A stretch of DNA of 64,000 bases from contig NZ_CP121634.1 in assembly GCF_029714945.1 (NCBI RefSeq), forward strand, positions 868,001 to 932,000, written 5' to 3'. The position numbers and the translations under genes are program-made. Below, piece by piece: positions 18,076-26,892 of the stretch. Below the pieces are notes generated by a model. That model saw only the letters and a program-made list of their open reading frames with translations. It searched no databases and was not told the DNA's origin. Within the stretch, counting starts at the first letter, position 1. Each line of letters opens with the position of its first letter. The DNA is from Bradyrhizobium sp. CIAT3101 (GTDB lineage: Bacteria; Pseudomonadota; Alphaproteobacteria; Rhizobiales; Xanthobacteraceae).

Positions 18076-18123
18076 CGCGCGAAAGCGCGTCATCCCGGAG
18101 CGCGCTTAGCGCGCATCCGGGAT
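18073..18123 (+). terminator. Double hairpin at the end of the type I secretion operon
   Basis: The first hairpin (TGACGCGC-GAAA-GCGCGTCA, 18073-18092) includes the stop codon of the adaptor gene. The second (ATCCCGGAGCGCGC with GCGCGCATCCGGGAT, 18092-18123) has one bulge. There is no U tract, so it may be a repeat or mRNA-stabilising structure rather than a true terminator. Confidence 0.5.
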
Positions 18124-18141
18124 CTCGCGCCGCAGGTTCGA

Positions 18142-18237
18142 TCTCGTAGGGTGGGCAAAGGCGCAATGCGCCGTGCTCACGATTTCTGAATGCCGAGGAA
18201 GATCGTGGGCGCGATCCGCTTTGCCCACCCTACGAGA
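18142..18237. repeat. Family B palindromic repeat, copy 1
   Basis: The outer arms TCTCGTAGGGTGGGCAAAG and CTTTGCCCACCCTACGAGA are exact inverted copies; the centre varies. Other copies are at 30807, 39187 and 43139. This copy lies in the leader of the AMP nucleosidase gene. Confidence 0.85.
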
Positions 18238-18289
18238 CGTTCTTCTTTGCTATAGTTCGACTCAAGCCCATCAACCCGGCGGTCGAACA

Positions 18290-19759
18290 ATGCAATCCCC
18301 ATCTCCCATCGCCACGAAATCCTTCTCCGATGCGGGTCTCGCCGTCGCCCGTCTCGAAGAGATCTACGAGCGCAACACCAAATTCCTGCGCGACCGGTTC
18401 GAGGCCTATGTCTCGGGCGAAGCGATCACGACGCGGGTGCGGGCCTATTATCCCTTCGTCCGGCTCACCACCGCGACGCATGCGCGGCTGGATTCGCGTC
18501 TCGCCTATGGCTTCGTCGCGGGGCCCGGCGTGCACGAGACCAGCGTGACGCGGCCGGATCTGTTCCGCGCCTATCTCACCGAGCAGATCGGGCTCCTGAT
18601 CCAGAACCACGGCGTTCCCGTCGAGATCGGCGAGTCGGCCGAGCCGATCCCGATCCATTTCGCCTATCGCCGCGACATCAACATCGAAGCCGCCATCAGC
18701 ACCAGCGAGAATTCGTCCGTCACGCGCTCGCTGCGCGATGCGTTCGACGTGCCTGATCTCGCTACGATGGACGACGCGATCGCCGACGGCACGTTCGAGC
18801 TTCAGGCCGGCGCGCCCGAGCCGCTGTCGTTGTTTCGCGCCGCCCGTGTCGACTATTCGCTGCGCCGGCTCTATCACTACACCGGCACCGATCCCGAGCA
18901 TTTCCAGAACTTTGTTATCTTCACCAACTACCAGTTCTACGTCGATGCCTTTGCGCAGATGTGTCAGCAGCGGCTTCAATCCGGCGAGGCCGGCCTCGAA
19001 GCTTTCGTCGCGCCTGGCAACGTCATCACGCGCAGCGGCGGTGTGACGACCGGAGACGCGCCCACGCGTATTCCGCAGATGCCGGCGTTCCATCTGATGA
19101 TGCCCGGCTATCGCGGCATCACCCTGATCAATATCGGCACCGGTCCGTCCAACGCGCGCAACGTCACCGATCACGTCGCGGTGCTGCGGCCGCATGCCTG
19201 GCTGATGCTCGGGCATTGCGCCGGCTTGCGCAACACGCAGCGGCTCGGCGACTACGTGCTCGCGCATGGCTATGTGCGCGAGGACCACGTGCTCGATCGC
19301 GAGCTGCCGCTGTGGGTGCCGATTCCGGCGCTGGCCGAGATGCAGGTCGCCCTGGAACAGGCGGTGGAGGACGTCACGGGTCTGGAAGGTTTCGAGCTCA
19401 AGCGCCTGATGCGCACGGGCACCGTCGCCAGCGTCGACAACCGCAATTGGGAGATCTCGGGGCCCGAGGTCATCCGCCGCATGTCGCAATCGCGCGCGGT
19501 CGCGCTCGACATGGAATCGGCCGCGATCGCCGCCAACGGTTACCGATTCCGCGTCCCCTACGGCACGCTGCTCTGCGTCTCCGACAAGCCGCTGCATGGT
19601 GAGATCAAGCTCGCCGGCATGGCCAGCGAATTCTACCGCCGCCGCGTCGGCCAGCATCTCGAGATCGGCCTCAAGGCGCTGGAACGGCTCAAGCAGCAGG
19701 AATCGGAGCGGCTGCATTCGCGCAAGCTGCGCAGCTTTGCCGAAGTCGCGTTCCAGTAA
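18290..19759 (+). CDS. amn: AMP nucleosidase
   Basis: A 489-residue protein, close to the ~484 of E. coli Amn. It hydrolyses AMP to adenine and ribose 5-phosphate and so adjusts the adenylate pool. An N-terminal AMNp domain (~1-180, AYYPFVRLTT, HFAYRRDINIEA) precedes a C-terminal nucleoside phosphorylase-like domain with INIGTGPSNARNVTDHVAVLRP and the catalytic region MESAAIAANGYRFRVPYGTLLCVSDKPLHG. The ATG at 18290 is chosen because homologues begin at this point and the upstream extension runs through a repeat. It appears to be a single gene. Confidence 0.95.
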   Translation: MQSPSPIATKSFSDAGLAVARLEEIYERNTKFLRDRFEAYVSGEAITTRVRAYYPFVRLTTATHARLDSRLAYGFVAGPGVHETSVTRPDLFRAYLTEQIGLLIQNHGVPVEIGESAEPIPIHFAYRRDINIEAAISTSENSSVTRSLRDAFDVPDLATMDDAIADGTFELQAGAPEPLSLFRAARVDYSLRRLYHYTGTDPEHFQNFVIFTNYQFYVDAFAQMCQQRLQSGEAGLEAFVAPGNVITRSGGVTTGDAPTRIPQMPAFHLMMPGYRGITLINIGTGPSNARNVTDHVAVLRPHAWLMLGHCAGLRNTQRLGDYVLAHGYVREDHVLDRELPLWVPIPALAEMQVALEQAVEDVTGLEGFELKRLMRTGTVASVDNRNWEISGPEVIRRMSQSRAVALDMESAAIAANGYRFRVPYGTLLCVSDKPLHGEIKLAGMASEFYRRRVGQHLEIGLKALERLKQQESERLHSRKLRSFAEVAFQ

Positions 19760-19905
19760 GCCGGCCGGAGCGGCCTGAACAACGGCAGCACGCCTGTCGT
19801 GCCGAGCCCCTGATGTGCTCGCGCGCGTGTCCCCGGGAATATCCGCGCCAGGGCAGGGTTGTCATCTCATCCGGGGTGACTTCCAGCAGACATCAGGAGA
19901 CCACA

Positions 19906-20532
19906 ATGCTCGCTCCGATCATCAGGTTTGTCGTTCGCTGCGCGTATCTCGCGGCGCTCGTCGCCCTAACCGGGTCTGGTCCTGCCTTGGCGGCAGGCGG
20001 CGGAGGTGGCGGCGGAGGCGGGGGTGGCGGTGGGGGCGGCATGGACCCCTTCGCGCACCCCTCGTCCAGCCAGAGCACGCCGGCCCCGACCTACCCGAGC
20101 CGCACCAAGGCGACCCAGAAAGGCAAGAAGCCGAACAACCAGTCGAGTATCGACGATCCCGCCTTCGCGGCCGGCTACCGCGTGGCCTATGACACCATCT
20201 ACGAGCGCAACGATTATGCGAGCGCGATCGCGCAATTGAAGTCGCTTGGCCATGACGATCATCCGAACGTCGCCAACCTCATCGGCTACTCCTACCGGAA
20301 GCTCGGCGACTACGAGCAATCGCAGGTCTGGTACGAGCGCGCGCTGAAGGCGGATCCGAACCACGTCCTGACATGGCAGTACTACGGTCTGTGGCAGCTC
20401 GAGCGGGGTAACCGCGAGCAGGCGCTCTATCATCTCAGCCGGATTGCAGCCATCTGCGGCACGGATTGCGCGGAGTACAAATCGCTGGCCGCGGCACTCG
20501 ATAAGCCGACTGGAACGGCGCTGGCCTATTAG
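19906..20532 (+). CDS. Secreted TPR-repeat protein with polyglycine linker
   Basis: A 208-residue protein with a Sec signal peptide (~1-32, ending PALAA) followed directly by a run of 15 glycines and a Pro/Ser/Thr-rich low-complexity stretch (~50-80). The rest holds two to three TPR-like units (NVANLIGYSYRKLGDYEQSQVWYERALKADPNH, then HVLTWQYYGLWQLERGNREQALYHL). Two late cysteines (CGTDC) could form a disulfide. The start has CAGGAGA upstream. It is likely periplasmic and mediates protein contacts; the partner is unknown. Confidence 0.85.
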   Translation: MLAPIIRFVVRCAYLAALVALTGSGPALAAGGGGGGGGGGGGGGGMDPFAHPSSSQSTPAPTYPSRTKATQKGKKPNNQSSIDDPAFAAGYRVAYDTIYERNDYASAIAQLKSLGHDDHPNVANLIGYSYRKLGDYEQSQVWYERALKADPNHVLTWQYYGLWQLERGNREQALYHLSRIAAICGTDCAEYKSLAAALDKPTGTALAY

Positions 20533-20581
20533 GGGCCGCGCTGGTCCTGCGGCCAAGGTGACAAGGCGTCGGATTTTTTGC

Positions 20582-20613
20582 ATTGTCCCGTTCGGGGGTG
20601 CGAACGGGACAAT
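20582..20613 (+). other. Strong hairpin immediately upstream of the DUF1488 gene
   Basis: A perfect 13-bp stem (ATTGTCCCGTTCG with CGAACGGGACAAT) around a GGGGTG loop. It ends three bases before the start codon at 20617 and would hide the ribosome-binding region. It may terminate the TPR transcript or control translation of the next gene. Confidence 0.6.
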
Positions 20614-20616
20614 GGG

Positions 20617-20892
20617 ATGCCGCTGGCGCGCGACAAGATCATCGGCCACGACCTCGAACGTCTGGCTTTCCGCTTCACCATGTTGAATGACGAGGACGTC
20701 GTGCATTGCCAGATCAGCGATGCCGCGATGGACGAGCTTGCGGGCATGCAAGGCACCGAAAGCAGCGCGCGGCAGGCGCAGTTCATGTCGCTGCGCGAGA
20801 CCATCGAGCGGCTGGCCTCGGATCTCTACGACGAGGCGCCGCGATTCAAGGGCTACGTCGTGCGGATCTTTACGCGGCATCTGGGAAGATGA
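20617..20892 (+). CDS. DUF1488-family small protein
   Basis: A 91-residue protein of unknown function. The middle (LAFRFTMLNDEDVVHCQISDAAMDELAG) and the C-terminal RETIERLASDLYDEAP pattern fit the small DUF1488 proteins common in rhizobia. It has no signal peptide or membrane segment, so it is probably cytoplasmic. No clear Shine-Dalgarno is available outside the preceding hairpin. It converges with the CinA-family gene across a shared terminator. Confidence 0.7.
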   Translation: MPLARDKIIGHDLERLAFRFTMLNDEDVVHCQISDAAMDELAGMQGTESSARQAQFMSLRETIERLASDLYDEAPRFKGYVVRIFTRHLGR

Positions 20893-20896
20893 GCCC

Positions 20897-20930
20897 CAGT
20901 GTCGTCCTGGCTTTCGCCAGGACGACACTG
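20897..20930. terminator. Bidirectional terminator between converging genes
   Basis: A perfect 15-bp stem (CAGTGTCGTCCTGGC with GCCAGGACGACACTG) with a TTTC tetraloop, lying between the stop codons of the DUF1488 gene and the CinA-family gene. Its arms resemble the ends of family A repeats, as if a minimal version of that element. Confidence 0.75.
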
Positions 20931-20941
20931 AAACACTGCAG

Positions 20942-21424
20942 CTAGTCTGACAGCTTCTTCAACAACAAGTTCAGCGCCGTCGCCGCGAACACCTGCATGT
21001 TCGCGAACCGGTCGTTGTTCCCGGTCTCGAGCGTCATCACCTCCGTGGCGGGTCCGGCGACCGCCATGCAGCTATGGCCGGCGGCGTCGCCGTAGCGGTT
21101 GCCGGTCGGGCCGGCTGCGCCGGTCTCGGACAGGCCCCAGTCGGATGCGAAGCGGCCGCGCATCTGGTCGGCCAGAAGCTTTGCGTAGGGCTCCGAGGAG
21201 GAACGAAAGCCCTTCATTCCTTCATCCGAAATATCCATCAGCACGCGCCTGGCGTCGCGGGTGTAGACCACGGCGCCGCCGAGGAAATAGGCGGACGCGC
21301 CGGGCACTGCGAGCAGGCTCGCCGCGATCAGGCCGCCGGCCGAGGATTCCGCGACCGCAATGGTCTGTTTGCGCGCGATCAGTTTTGCCGCGACCTGTTC
21401 CGCAATGCTGACGAGCTCTTTCAT
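20942..21424 (-). CDS. CinA-family nicotinamide-nucleotide amidohydrolase-like protein (PncC type)
   Basis: A 160-residue stand-alone CinA C-terminal domain. The N-terminal pattern AVAESSAGGLIAASLLAVPGASAYFLGGAVVYT matches PncC, which deamidates NMN in NAD recycling. LSETGAAGPTGNRYGD follows later, but the usual AGPxGG is altered to AGPTGN, a small deviation in the active-site region. The ATG at 21424 with AAGGGG upstream is preferred over an upstream TTG at 21448. It is monocistronic and divergent from the amidohydrolase pair. Confidence 0.85.
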   Translation of the reverse strand: MKELVSIAEQVAAKLIARKQTIAVAESSAGGLIAASLLAVPGASAYFLGGAVVYTRDARRVLMDISDEGMKGFRSSSEPYAKLLADQMRGRFASDWGLSETGAAGPTGNRYGDAAGHSCMAVAGPATEVMTLETGNNDRFANMQVFAATALNLLLKKLSD

Positions 21425-21592
21425 TCCTGACCCCTTATTCCCTCGCAACTGAGCTCAGCCTTCCTAGCATATGACAGAAGCCTTGGCCGAGTTGCGGGCG
21501 GAGGGCAGGCCTGCTTGAATGGCGGACAAGGCGAGGCGGCTGAGCGCCGCCCGCGACAAGAGATGACGAGGAAACGTGAGAAGGGAGACGTG

Positions 21593-22651
21593 ATGGCGTC
21601 CCTGATCGCCGGCGGGGTGGATTGCGATGTGCATCCGGCCGTGCCGCATCTGACCAGCCTGCTGCCCTACCTGAGCGACTATTGGCGCGATCAGGTGACG
21701 ACGCGCGGCATGGTCGATCTCGTCTCGCAATCCTATCCGAAGAACTCGCCGATCGTTGCGCGACCGGATTGGCGCCCCGAGAACGGCAAGCCGGGCGAGA
21801 GCCTCGAGGACATGCAGCGCCATGTGCTCGATCCCTTCCAACTGACGCACGCCATCTGCAACCCGCTTTACGGCGTGCAGATGGTGTTTTCCGAAGACAT
21901 GCAGGCCGCGTTCTGCCGCGCGCTGAACCAATGGCTCGCGAAGGAATGGCTCGACCGTGACAAGCGGCTGCGCGGCTCGATCGTGATCCCGACGCAAAGC
22001 ATCGAGAAGGCCGTCGCCGAGATCGAGCGCTGTGCTGAGGACAAGCGATTCGTGCAGGTGCTGATGCTTGTCATGGGCGACACGCCGCTCGGCAAGCGCG
22101 CGCTGTGGCCGATCTACGAGGCGGCGGAACGGCACGGCCTGCCGATCGGGATCCACGCCGGTTCCGCCTATCACAATCCGCCGACCGCGGTGGGATGGGG
22201 ATCCTATCACATCGAGGATTATGTTGGTCAGGCCCAGGCGTTCCAGACCCAGCTCACCAGCCTGATCGTCGAGGGTGTGTTCGCCAAATATCCGCGGCTG
22301 AAGATGGTGATGCTGGAATCCGGCGTCTCATGGATCTCGCCCTATCTCTGGCGTCTGCACAAGTTCTGGCGCGGGGTGCGGATGGAGACGCCCTGGGTCG
22401 ATCGCGCGCCGCTTGAAATTGTGCGCAGCAACATCCGCTTCTCGTTACAGCCATTTGATGCGCCGCCGGACGAAGCGACATTAATTCGCCTGTTTGATCA
22501 TATGCAGTCCGACGAATTAGTCCTATTCTCGACGGACTATCCGCACTGGCAGTTCGACGGCCTGGACGCGCTGCCTCAAGGTCTGTCTCCCGATCTCGTG
22601 CGCAAGATCATGATCGACAATCCGCATGCAACCTATCCCCGCCTGACGTGA
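21593..22651 (+). CDS. Amidohydrolase-2 family protein (ACMSD/decarboxylase-like), paralogue 1
   Basis: A 352-residue TIM-barrel metal hydrolase. The N-terminal metal site reads D12-V-H14 (VDCDVHPAVPH) rather than HxH, a variation also known in decarboxylase-like members. GIHAGSAYH and FSTDYPHWQFD provide the further metal ligands His and Asp. Relatives hydrolyse or decarboxylate aromatic or ring-opened compounds. The start at 21593 has GGGAG 8 bases upstream. It is followed after 25 bases by a paralogue and then by an overlapping Rieske gene, so the three form one operon. Confidence 0.85.
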   Translation: MASLIAGGVDCDVHPAVPHLTSLLPYLSDYWRDQVTTRGMVDLVSQSYPKNSPIVARPDWRPENGKPGESLEDMQRHVLDPFQLTHAICNPLYGVQMVFSEDMQAAFCRALNQWLAKEWLDRDKRLRGSIVIPTQSIEKAVAEIERCAEDKRFVQVLMLVMGDTPLGKRALWPIYEAAERHGLPIGIHAGSAYHNPPTAVGWGSYHIEDYVGQAQAFQTQLTSLIVEGVFAKYPRLKMVMLESGVSWISPYLWRLHKFWRGVRMETPWVDRAPLEIVRSNIRFSLQPFDAPPDEATLIRLFDHMQSDELVLFSTDYPHWQFDGLDALPQGLSPDLVRKIMIDNPHATYPRLT

Positions 22652-22676
22652 GCGCGCTGCCAAAGGAGGCAAGGCG

Positions 22677-23786
22677 ATGAATATCCAGTTCCGCGAAAAC
22701 TCCGAAGCCGCTTCTCCCTTGACGACCAAGACCGCGATCGCGGACTGCGACATCCATCCGGCGCGCGCGACCCGTACCGAGCTCTATCCCTATCTCGCCA
22801 AACGCTGGCAGCATCATCTCGAGGTCTACGGCGTCCATGCCTATCAGGGCATGATGGAAGGCCCGCCCTATCCGAAGGCGCAGCCCAACGCCTCGCGCCG
22901 CGATGCTTATCCGCCGGAGGGCGGCCCGCAGGGCTCCTCGCTGTCTTTCATGCAAAAGCAGCTGCTCGATCCGAACAATGTCCAGCTCGGCGTGCTCAAT
23001 CCGCTCAACACCGGGCAGGGCATCCGCAATCACGAGCTCTCGGCCGCGCTGTGCTCGGCCATCAACGACTGGCAGATCGACAAATGGACCAGCAAGGACA
23101 AGCGGCTGAAGGCCTCGATCGTCGTCGGCAATGAGGATGGCTTGTCGGCCGCGGCCGAAATCCGCGAGCGTGCCGGCGACAAGAACTTCGTGCAGGTGCT
23201 GCTGCTCAGCCGCAATGTCGAGCCGCTCGGCCAGCGCCGCTACTGGCCGATCTATCAGGCAGCGGAAGAGGCGGGTCTTCCCGTCGGCGTTCACGCCTTC
23301 GGCTTCGGCGGCAATCCGATCACGCCGTCGGGCTGGCCGTCCTATTACATCGAGGAGATGGTGGGGCATTCGCAGTGCCAGCAATCGGCGCTGGCGAGCC
23401 TTGTTCTGGAAGGCGTGTTCGAGCGCTTCCCGAAACTGAAGATGGTGATGATCGAGGCCGGCTTCGGCTGGGCGCCGTCGCTGGCGTGGCGGCTCGACAA
23501 GGTCTGGCAGCGGCTGCGCAGCGAAGTGCCGCATGTGAAGCGGCCGCCGTCGGAATATATCCGCGAGCAGGTGTGGTGGACGACGCAGCCGATGGAAGAC
23601 CCCGAGCGGCGCGAGGATCTGTTCGACGTCATCAACTGGATCGGCTGGGACCGTCTGTTGTTCGCGACAGACTATCCGCATTGGGACTACGACGAGCCGT
23701 CGCGCGTGCTGCCGGCGGGTGTCAGCGAAGCCAATCGCTCGGCGTTCTATCTCGGCAATGCCAAGCAGCTTTACGGGATTGCTTGA
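22677..23786 (+). CDS. Amidohydrolase-2 family protein (ACMSD/decarboxylase-like), paralogue 2
   Basis: A 369-residue homologue of the preceding protein with the same key motifs: ADCDIHPARATRTELYPYL, LPVGVHAFG and FATDYPHWDYDEP. Both share the ...QLxNPLNxxxG / RLKxSIVV pattern before the central barrel, so they arose by duplication and could form a heteromer. The start ATG has AAAGGAGG upstream. Its stop overlaps the Rieske start (TGATG at 23784-23788), so translation is coupled. Confidence 0.85.
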   Translation: MNIQFRENSEAASPLTTKTAIADCDIHPARATRTELYPYLAKRWQHHLEVYGVHAYQGMMEGPPYPKAQPNASRRDAYPPEGGPQGSSLSFMQKQLLDPNNVQLGVLNPLNTGQGIRNHELSAALCSAINDWQIDKWTSKDKRLKASIVVGNEDGLSAAAEIRERAGDKNFVQVLLLSRNVEPLGQRRYWPIYQAAEEAGLPVGVHAFGFGGNPITPSGWPSYYIEEMVGHSQCQQSALASLVLEGVFERFPKLKMVMIEAGFGWAPSLAWRLDKVWQRLRSEVPHVKRPPSEYIREQVWWTTQPMEDPERREDLFDVINWIGWDRLLFATDYPHWDYDEPSRVLPAGVSEANRSAFYLGNAKQLYGIA

Positions 23787-24199
23787 TGGCGCGGCATGTG
23801 ATTGCCGCGGTCGATGAGTTACCGCCCGGCACGCGAAAATTTCTGGAGATCGACGGCCGGCCGATCGCTGTCTTCAACATCAAGGGCGAGTATTTCGGCC
23901 TGATGAACCGCTGCCCGCATCAGGGCGCGGCGCTGTGCGAGGGGCCGCTGATCGGGCTCGCACAGTCGCGTGACCCCGGCGAGATCGAATATACCAAACT
24001 CGGCGAGATCATTCGCTGTCCCTGGCACGGCTGGGAGTTCGACATCCGTACCGGCCAGTCCTATTGCGACCCCCGCCGCTTCCGCGTGAAGGCCTATCCG
24101 GCCCATGTCGAGCCCGGCGCGAGCGTGGTGAAGGGACCGTATGTCGCCGAGACGATCGCTGTGAAGGTCGAGAGCGACTACGTGGTGGTGGAACTGTAG
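23786..24199 (+). CDS. Rieske [2Fe-2S] ferredoxin-type protein
   Basis: A 137-residue protein with the two Rieske half-motifs C43-P-H45 (RCPHQGAAL) and C78-PW-H81 (RCPWHGWEFD), separated by ~33 residues. It holds a [2Fe-2S] cluster and normally hands electrons to an oxygenase. No oxygenase alpha subunit is present; instead it is coupled to two amidohydrolases. It may itself be a small oxygenase component or a redox subunit of the hydrolases. Cytoplasmic, with no TAT signal. Confidence 0.9.
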   Translation: MARHVIAAVDELPPGTRKFLEIDGRPIAVFNIKGEYFGLMNRCPHQGAALCEGPLIGLAQSRDPGEIEYTKLGEIIRCPWHGWEFDIRTGQSYCDPRRFRVKAYPAHVEPGASVVKGPYVAETIAVKVESDYVVVEL

Positions 24200-24207
24200 C
24201 TGCGCTT

Positions 24208-24379
24208 ACCCTCCCCTGGAGGGGGAGGGTCGACTTCCATTGAGCGAAGCGAAATGGAAGTCGGGGTGGGGTGATCTCTCAGCACGGGCAGTACTCGATG
24301 TGGAGAGACCGTCACCCCACCCCGGTCCGCATTCCGCTTCGCTCCATGCGCACCGACCCTCCCCCTCCAGGGGAGGGTG
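24208..24379. repeat. Family D GC-rich palindromic repeat, copy 3
   Basis: Outer arms ACCCTCCCCTGGAGGGGGAG and CCCCTCCAGGGGAGGGT are inverted. Inner arms CGGGGTGGGGTGA and TCACCCCACCCCGG are also inverted. It lies between the convergent Rieske and MFS genes and is likely a bidirectional terminator. Confidence 0.8.
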
Positions 24380-24405
24380 AAGATTCGCGGTGATCCAAGT
24401 GACCG

Positions 24406-25737
24406 CTAATGCCCCGTCGCCGGTTCCGCCGCCGTATCATATGTCGGCACCGCCTTGCCGCCGTCGCGATAGACGATCAGCGCGGCGATGATGCCGAGTG
24501 CTGCCGCGAACATCAGCCAGGCGCCGGGCATGGCCTTGTTGCCGGTCTGCTCGATCAGCCAGGTCGAGGCGAACGGCGTGAAGGTGCCGAACAGCGCGGC
24601 CGCGAGCGCGAAGGCCAGCGAGAAGCAGGTCGTGCGCACATGCGCCGGCACGATCTCGACCAGTGCACCGAGCATGGTGCCGCTGTACATGCCGAAATAG
24701 AACGAGAACATCATCTCGACGGCGAGCAGCTTGCCGAAGGTCGGCGCGGCCACCAGCCAGCTCAGCGCCGGATAGGCGGTGAGCAGCGCCAGCGTGGCGA
24801 TGGCGAGCAGCACCGGCTTGCGGCCGATCCGGTCGGACAGCGCGCCGCCGACCGGATTCCAGATGAAGTTCGTGACGGCGACCAGCAGCGTGACCAGCAG
24901 CGCATCCTGCGTCGACAGCTTCAGCACGGTCTTGCCGAAGGTCGGCGTGTAGACGGTGACGAAGTAGAACGTCGTCGTGGTCAGGATCGCGATCATCATG
25001 CCGAGGATGACGATGCGCCAGTTGGCGAGCGCGGAAGCGAACACTTCGCTGGCGGTCGGGTGCTTCTTCATCGCGAGGAAGGCCGGCGTTTCCTCCAGCG
25101 TGCGCCGCAGGAAGAAGATCAGGGGAATGATCAGGCAGCCGACGAAGAACGGAATGCGCCAGCCCCAGGACGCGACCGTATCGGCCGGCATCAGCTCGGA
25201 CAGGATGTAGCCGAGGATCGAGGCCACGAAGATCGCGACTTGCTGGCTCGACGACTGGAACGAGGTGTAGAAGCCGCGATTGCCGGGCGTGGAGATTTCC
25301 GCGAGATAGACCGAGACGCCGCCGAGCTCGACGCCGGCGGAGAAGCCCTGCAACAGGCGCCCGATCAGCACGATGATCGGTGCCGCGATGCCGATGGTCG
25401 CATAGCTCGGGCAGAATGCGATGACGACGGTGCCGATGGCCATGATGCCGAGCGTGACGATCAGGCCCTGACGGCGGCCGATGCGGTCGATGTAGGCGCC
25501 GAGCACGATCGCGCCGACCGGGCGCATCAGCGCGCCGAGCCAGAACACGCCAAAGGTGTTGAGCAGCGATGCGGTCTCGTTGGTGGAGGGGAAGAACGCC
25601 TTGCCGATCGCGGCGGCATAGAAGCCGAACAGGAAGAAGTCGAACTGTTCGAGGAAATTGCCCGACGTGGCGCGCAGGATCGCGCCGATGCGCGACTTGA
25701 TCTCGGGCGGATTGGTTGATGCTGCTGGTCCAGCCAT
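24406..25737 (-). CDS. MFS transporter, metabolite:H+ symporter (MHS) type, citrate/tricarballylate-like
   Basis: A 443-residue, 12-helix inner-membrane protein. MHS-type landmarks are [19 protein letters not shown] in helix 1, the loop 2-3 motif [31 protein letters not shown] in helix 5, and the repeat loop [14 protein letters not shown]. Members co-transport small organic acids or similar solutes with protons; citrate is a guess from overall likeness. The start has GGGGAG 8 bases upstream. A LysR regulator is the next gene upstream on the same strand and may control it. Confidence 0.88.
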   Translation of the reverse strand: MAGPAASTNPPEIKSRIGAILRATSGNFLEQFDFFLFGFYAAAIGKAFFPSTNETASLLNTFGVFWLGALMRPVGAIVLGAYIDRIGRRQGLIVTLGIMAIGTVVIAFCPSYATIGIAAPIIVLIGRLLQGFSAGVELGGVSVYLAEISTPGNRGFYTSFQSSSQQVAIFVASILGYILSELMPADTVASWGWRIPFFVGCLIIPLIFFLRRTLEETPAFLAMKKHPTASEVFASALANWRIVILGMMIAILTTTTFYFVTVYTPTFGKTVLKLSTQDALLVTLLVAVTNFIWNPVGGALSDRIGRKPVLLAIATLALLTAYPALSWLVAAPTFGKLLAVEMMFSFYFGMYSGTMLGALVEIVPAHVRTTCFSLAFALAAALFGTFTPFASTWLIEQTGNKAMPGAWLMFAAALGIIAALIVYRDGGKAVPTYDTAAEPATGH

Positions 25738-25882
25738 TGACGTTTGCTCCCCTGGAAGACGTGGCCGGACCGGAACTCATTTTCACGGCAAGGCGACAGA
25801 TTGTTGCTGTGACAATCTGTCTAACCCCTCTCGCGCGAGGCCTTGCGAGTCAACCCATTTCGCTGCGGAAGCTGATGATTTT

Positions 25883-26782
25883 TCAGGCTTTATTCTGCGT
25901 TGCAGCGATCATCCATTGGCGGAAGGCGGCAAGCTTTGGCGCCTCGCGACGGCCTTCCGGAGAGACCAGGTAAAAGCCCGCGTCGGCCGGAAGGGCGATC
26001 TTGAAGGGAACCACCAATCGCCCCTTGGCGATGTCGTCACTCACGTAGGAGGTGCGGCCCATCGCAACGCCAATGCCGTCGATCGCGGCCTGGATGGTCA
26101 TGAAGATCATGTCGAAGGTGATGCCGGGCTGCTTGGCGATGTCGGCCGGCAGGCCCGCCGCGGTCAGCCACAGCCGCCAGTCGTCGCTGTTGGCGTTGGA
26201 TGTGTGCAGCAACGGATAGCCGCGGAGATCCTCCGGCCGGCGCAGCGGCTTGTCGCCGCGCAGCAGAGATGGGCTGCACACCGGGAACAGCTCATCCGCC
26301 ATCAACCAGTCGGCGCGCAGGCCCGGCCATTGGCCGCGGCCGTAGCGGATTGCGGCGTCGACATCGTCGCGCTGGAAGTCGACGAGGCTGGTCGAGGTGG
26401 TGATGCGGACGTCGATGCCGGGATGCGCCTCCTGGAAATCGGTCAGCCGCGGCAGCAGCCATTTGGCGGCGAGCGAGGCCAGGGTCGAGACCGTCAGCAC
26501 CTTGTCGTCGTCCTTGCGCAGCAACCGGTCGGTCGCCAGGCGGAGGTCATTGAAGGCGGCGCGGACGCCGGGGAGGTAGTCGCGCGCCTCCGCTGTCAGG
26601 GCCAGCGCGCGGTTCTGGCGGATGAACAGGCGGATGCCGAGTTCCTCCTCGAGCCGCCGAATCTGATGGCTGATCGCGGTCTGCGTCACGTTCAGCTCGC
26701 TGGCGGCCAGCGTAAAGCTGAGATGGCGCGCGGCGGCCTCAAACGCCCGCAATCCGTTCAGGGAGGGCAATCTGGCAGTCAT
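25883..26782 (-). CDS. LysR-family transcriptional regulator, GcvA-like
   Basis: A 299-residue protein with an N-terminal winged helix (~6-65, LNGLRAFEAAARHLSFTLAA, TQTAISHQIRRLEEELG) of the GcvA subgroup. A periplasmic-binding-like ligand domain (~95-295) with DVDAAIRYGRGQWPG follows. It probably senses a small metabolite and controls the neighbouring MFS gene or its own promoter; the target is not visible. DUF1127 is transcribed divergently. Confidence 0.9.
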   Translation of the reverse strand: MTARLPSLNGLRAFEAAARHLSFTLAASELNVTQTAISHQIRRLEEELGIRLFIRQNRALALTAEARDYLPGVRAAFNDLRLATDRLLRKDDDKVLTVSTLASLAAKWLLPRLTDFQEAHPGIDVRITTSTSLVDFQRDDVDAAIRYGRGQWPGLRADWLMADELFPVCSPSLLRGDKPLRRPEDLRGYPLLHTSNANSDDWRLWLTAAGLPADIAKQPGITFDMIFMTIQAAIDGIGVAMGRTSYVSDDIAKGRLVVPFKIALPADAGFYLVSPEGRREAPKLAAFRQWMIAATQNKA

Positions 26783-26892
26783 TTGGCAGCAGGATGCATG
26801 AGTTTATTTCATGCGAAGAGGTACAAATTGTCGTTTGTCGAGCGTCGCGCGCAGGAGGATATTCGCTTCAAATTTAGCTCGAGGAGCTGAAA

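Noticed and set aside
16450..18093. 547-codon minus-strand open frame over the secretion adaptor
   Set aside because: Antisense shadow of a clear HlyD gene, with low-complexity L/D/R-rich composition.
24409..25719. 436-codon plus-strand open frame over the MFS gene
   Set aside because: Composition is almost only D, R, G, Q, E and A, typical of an antisense shadow of a membrane protein.
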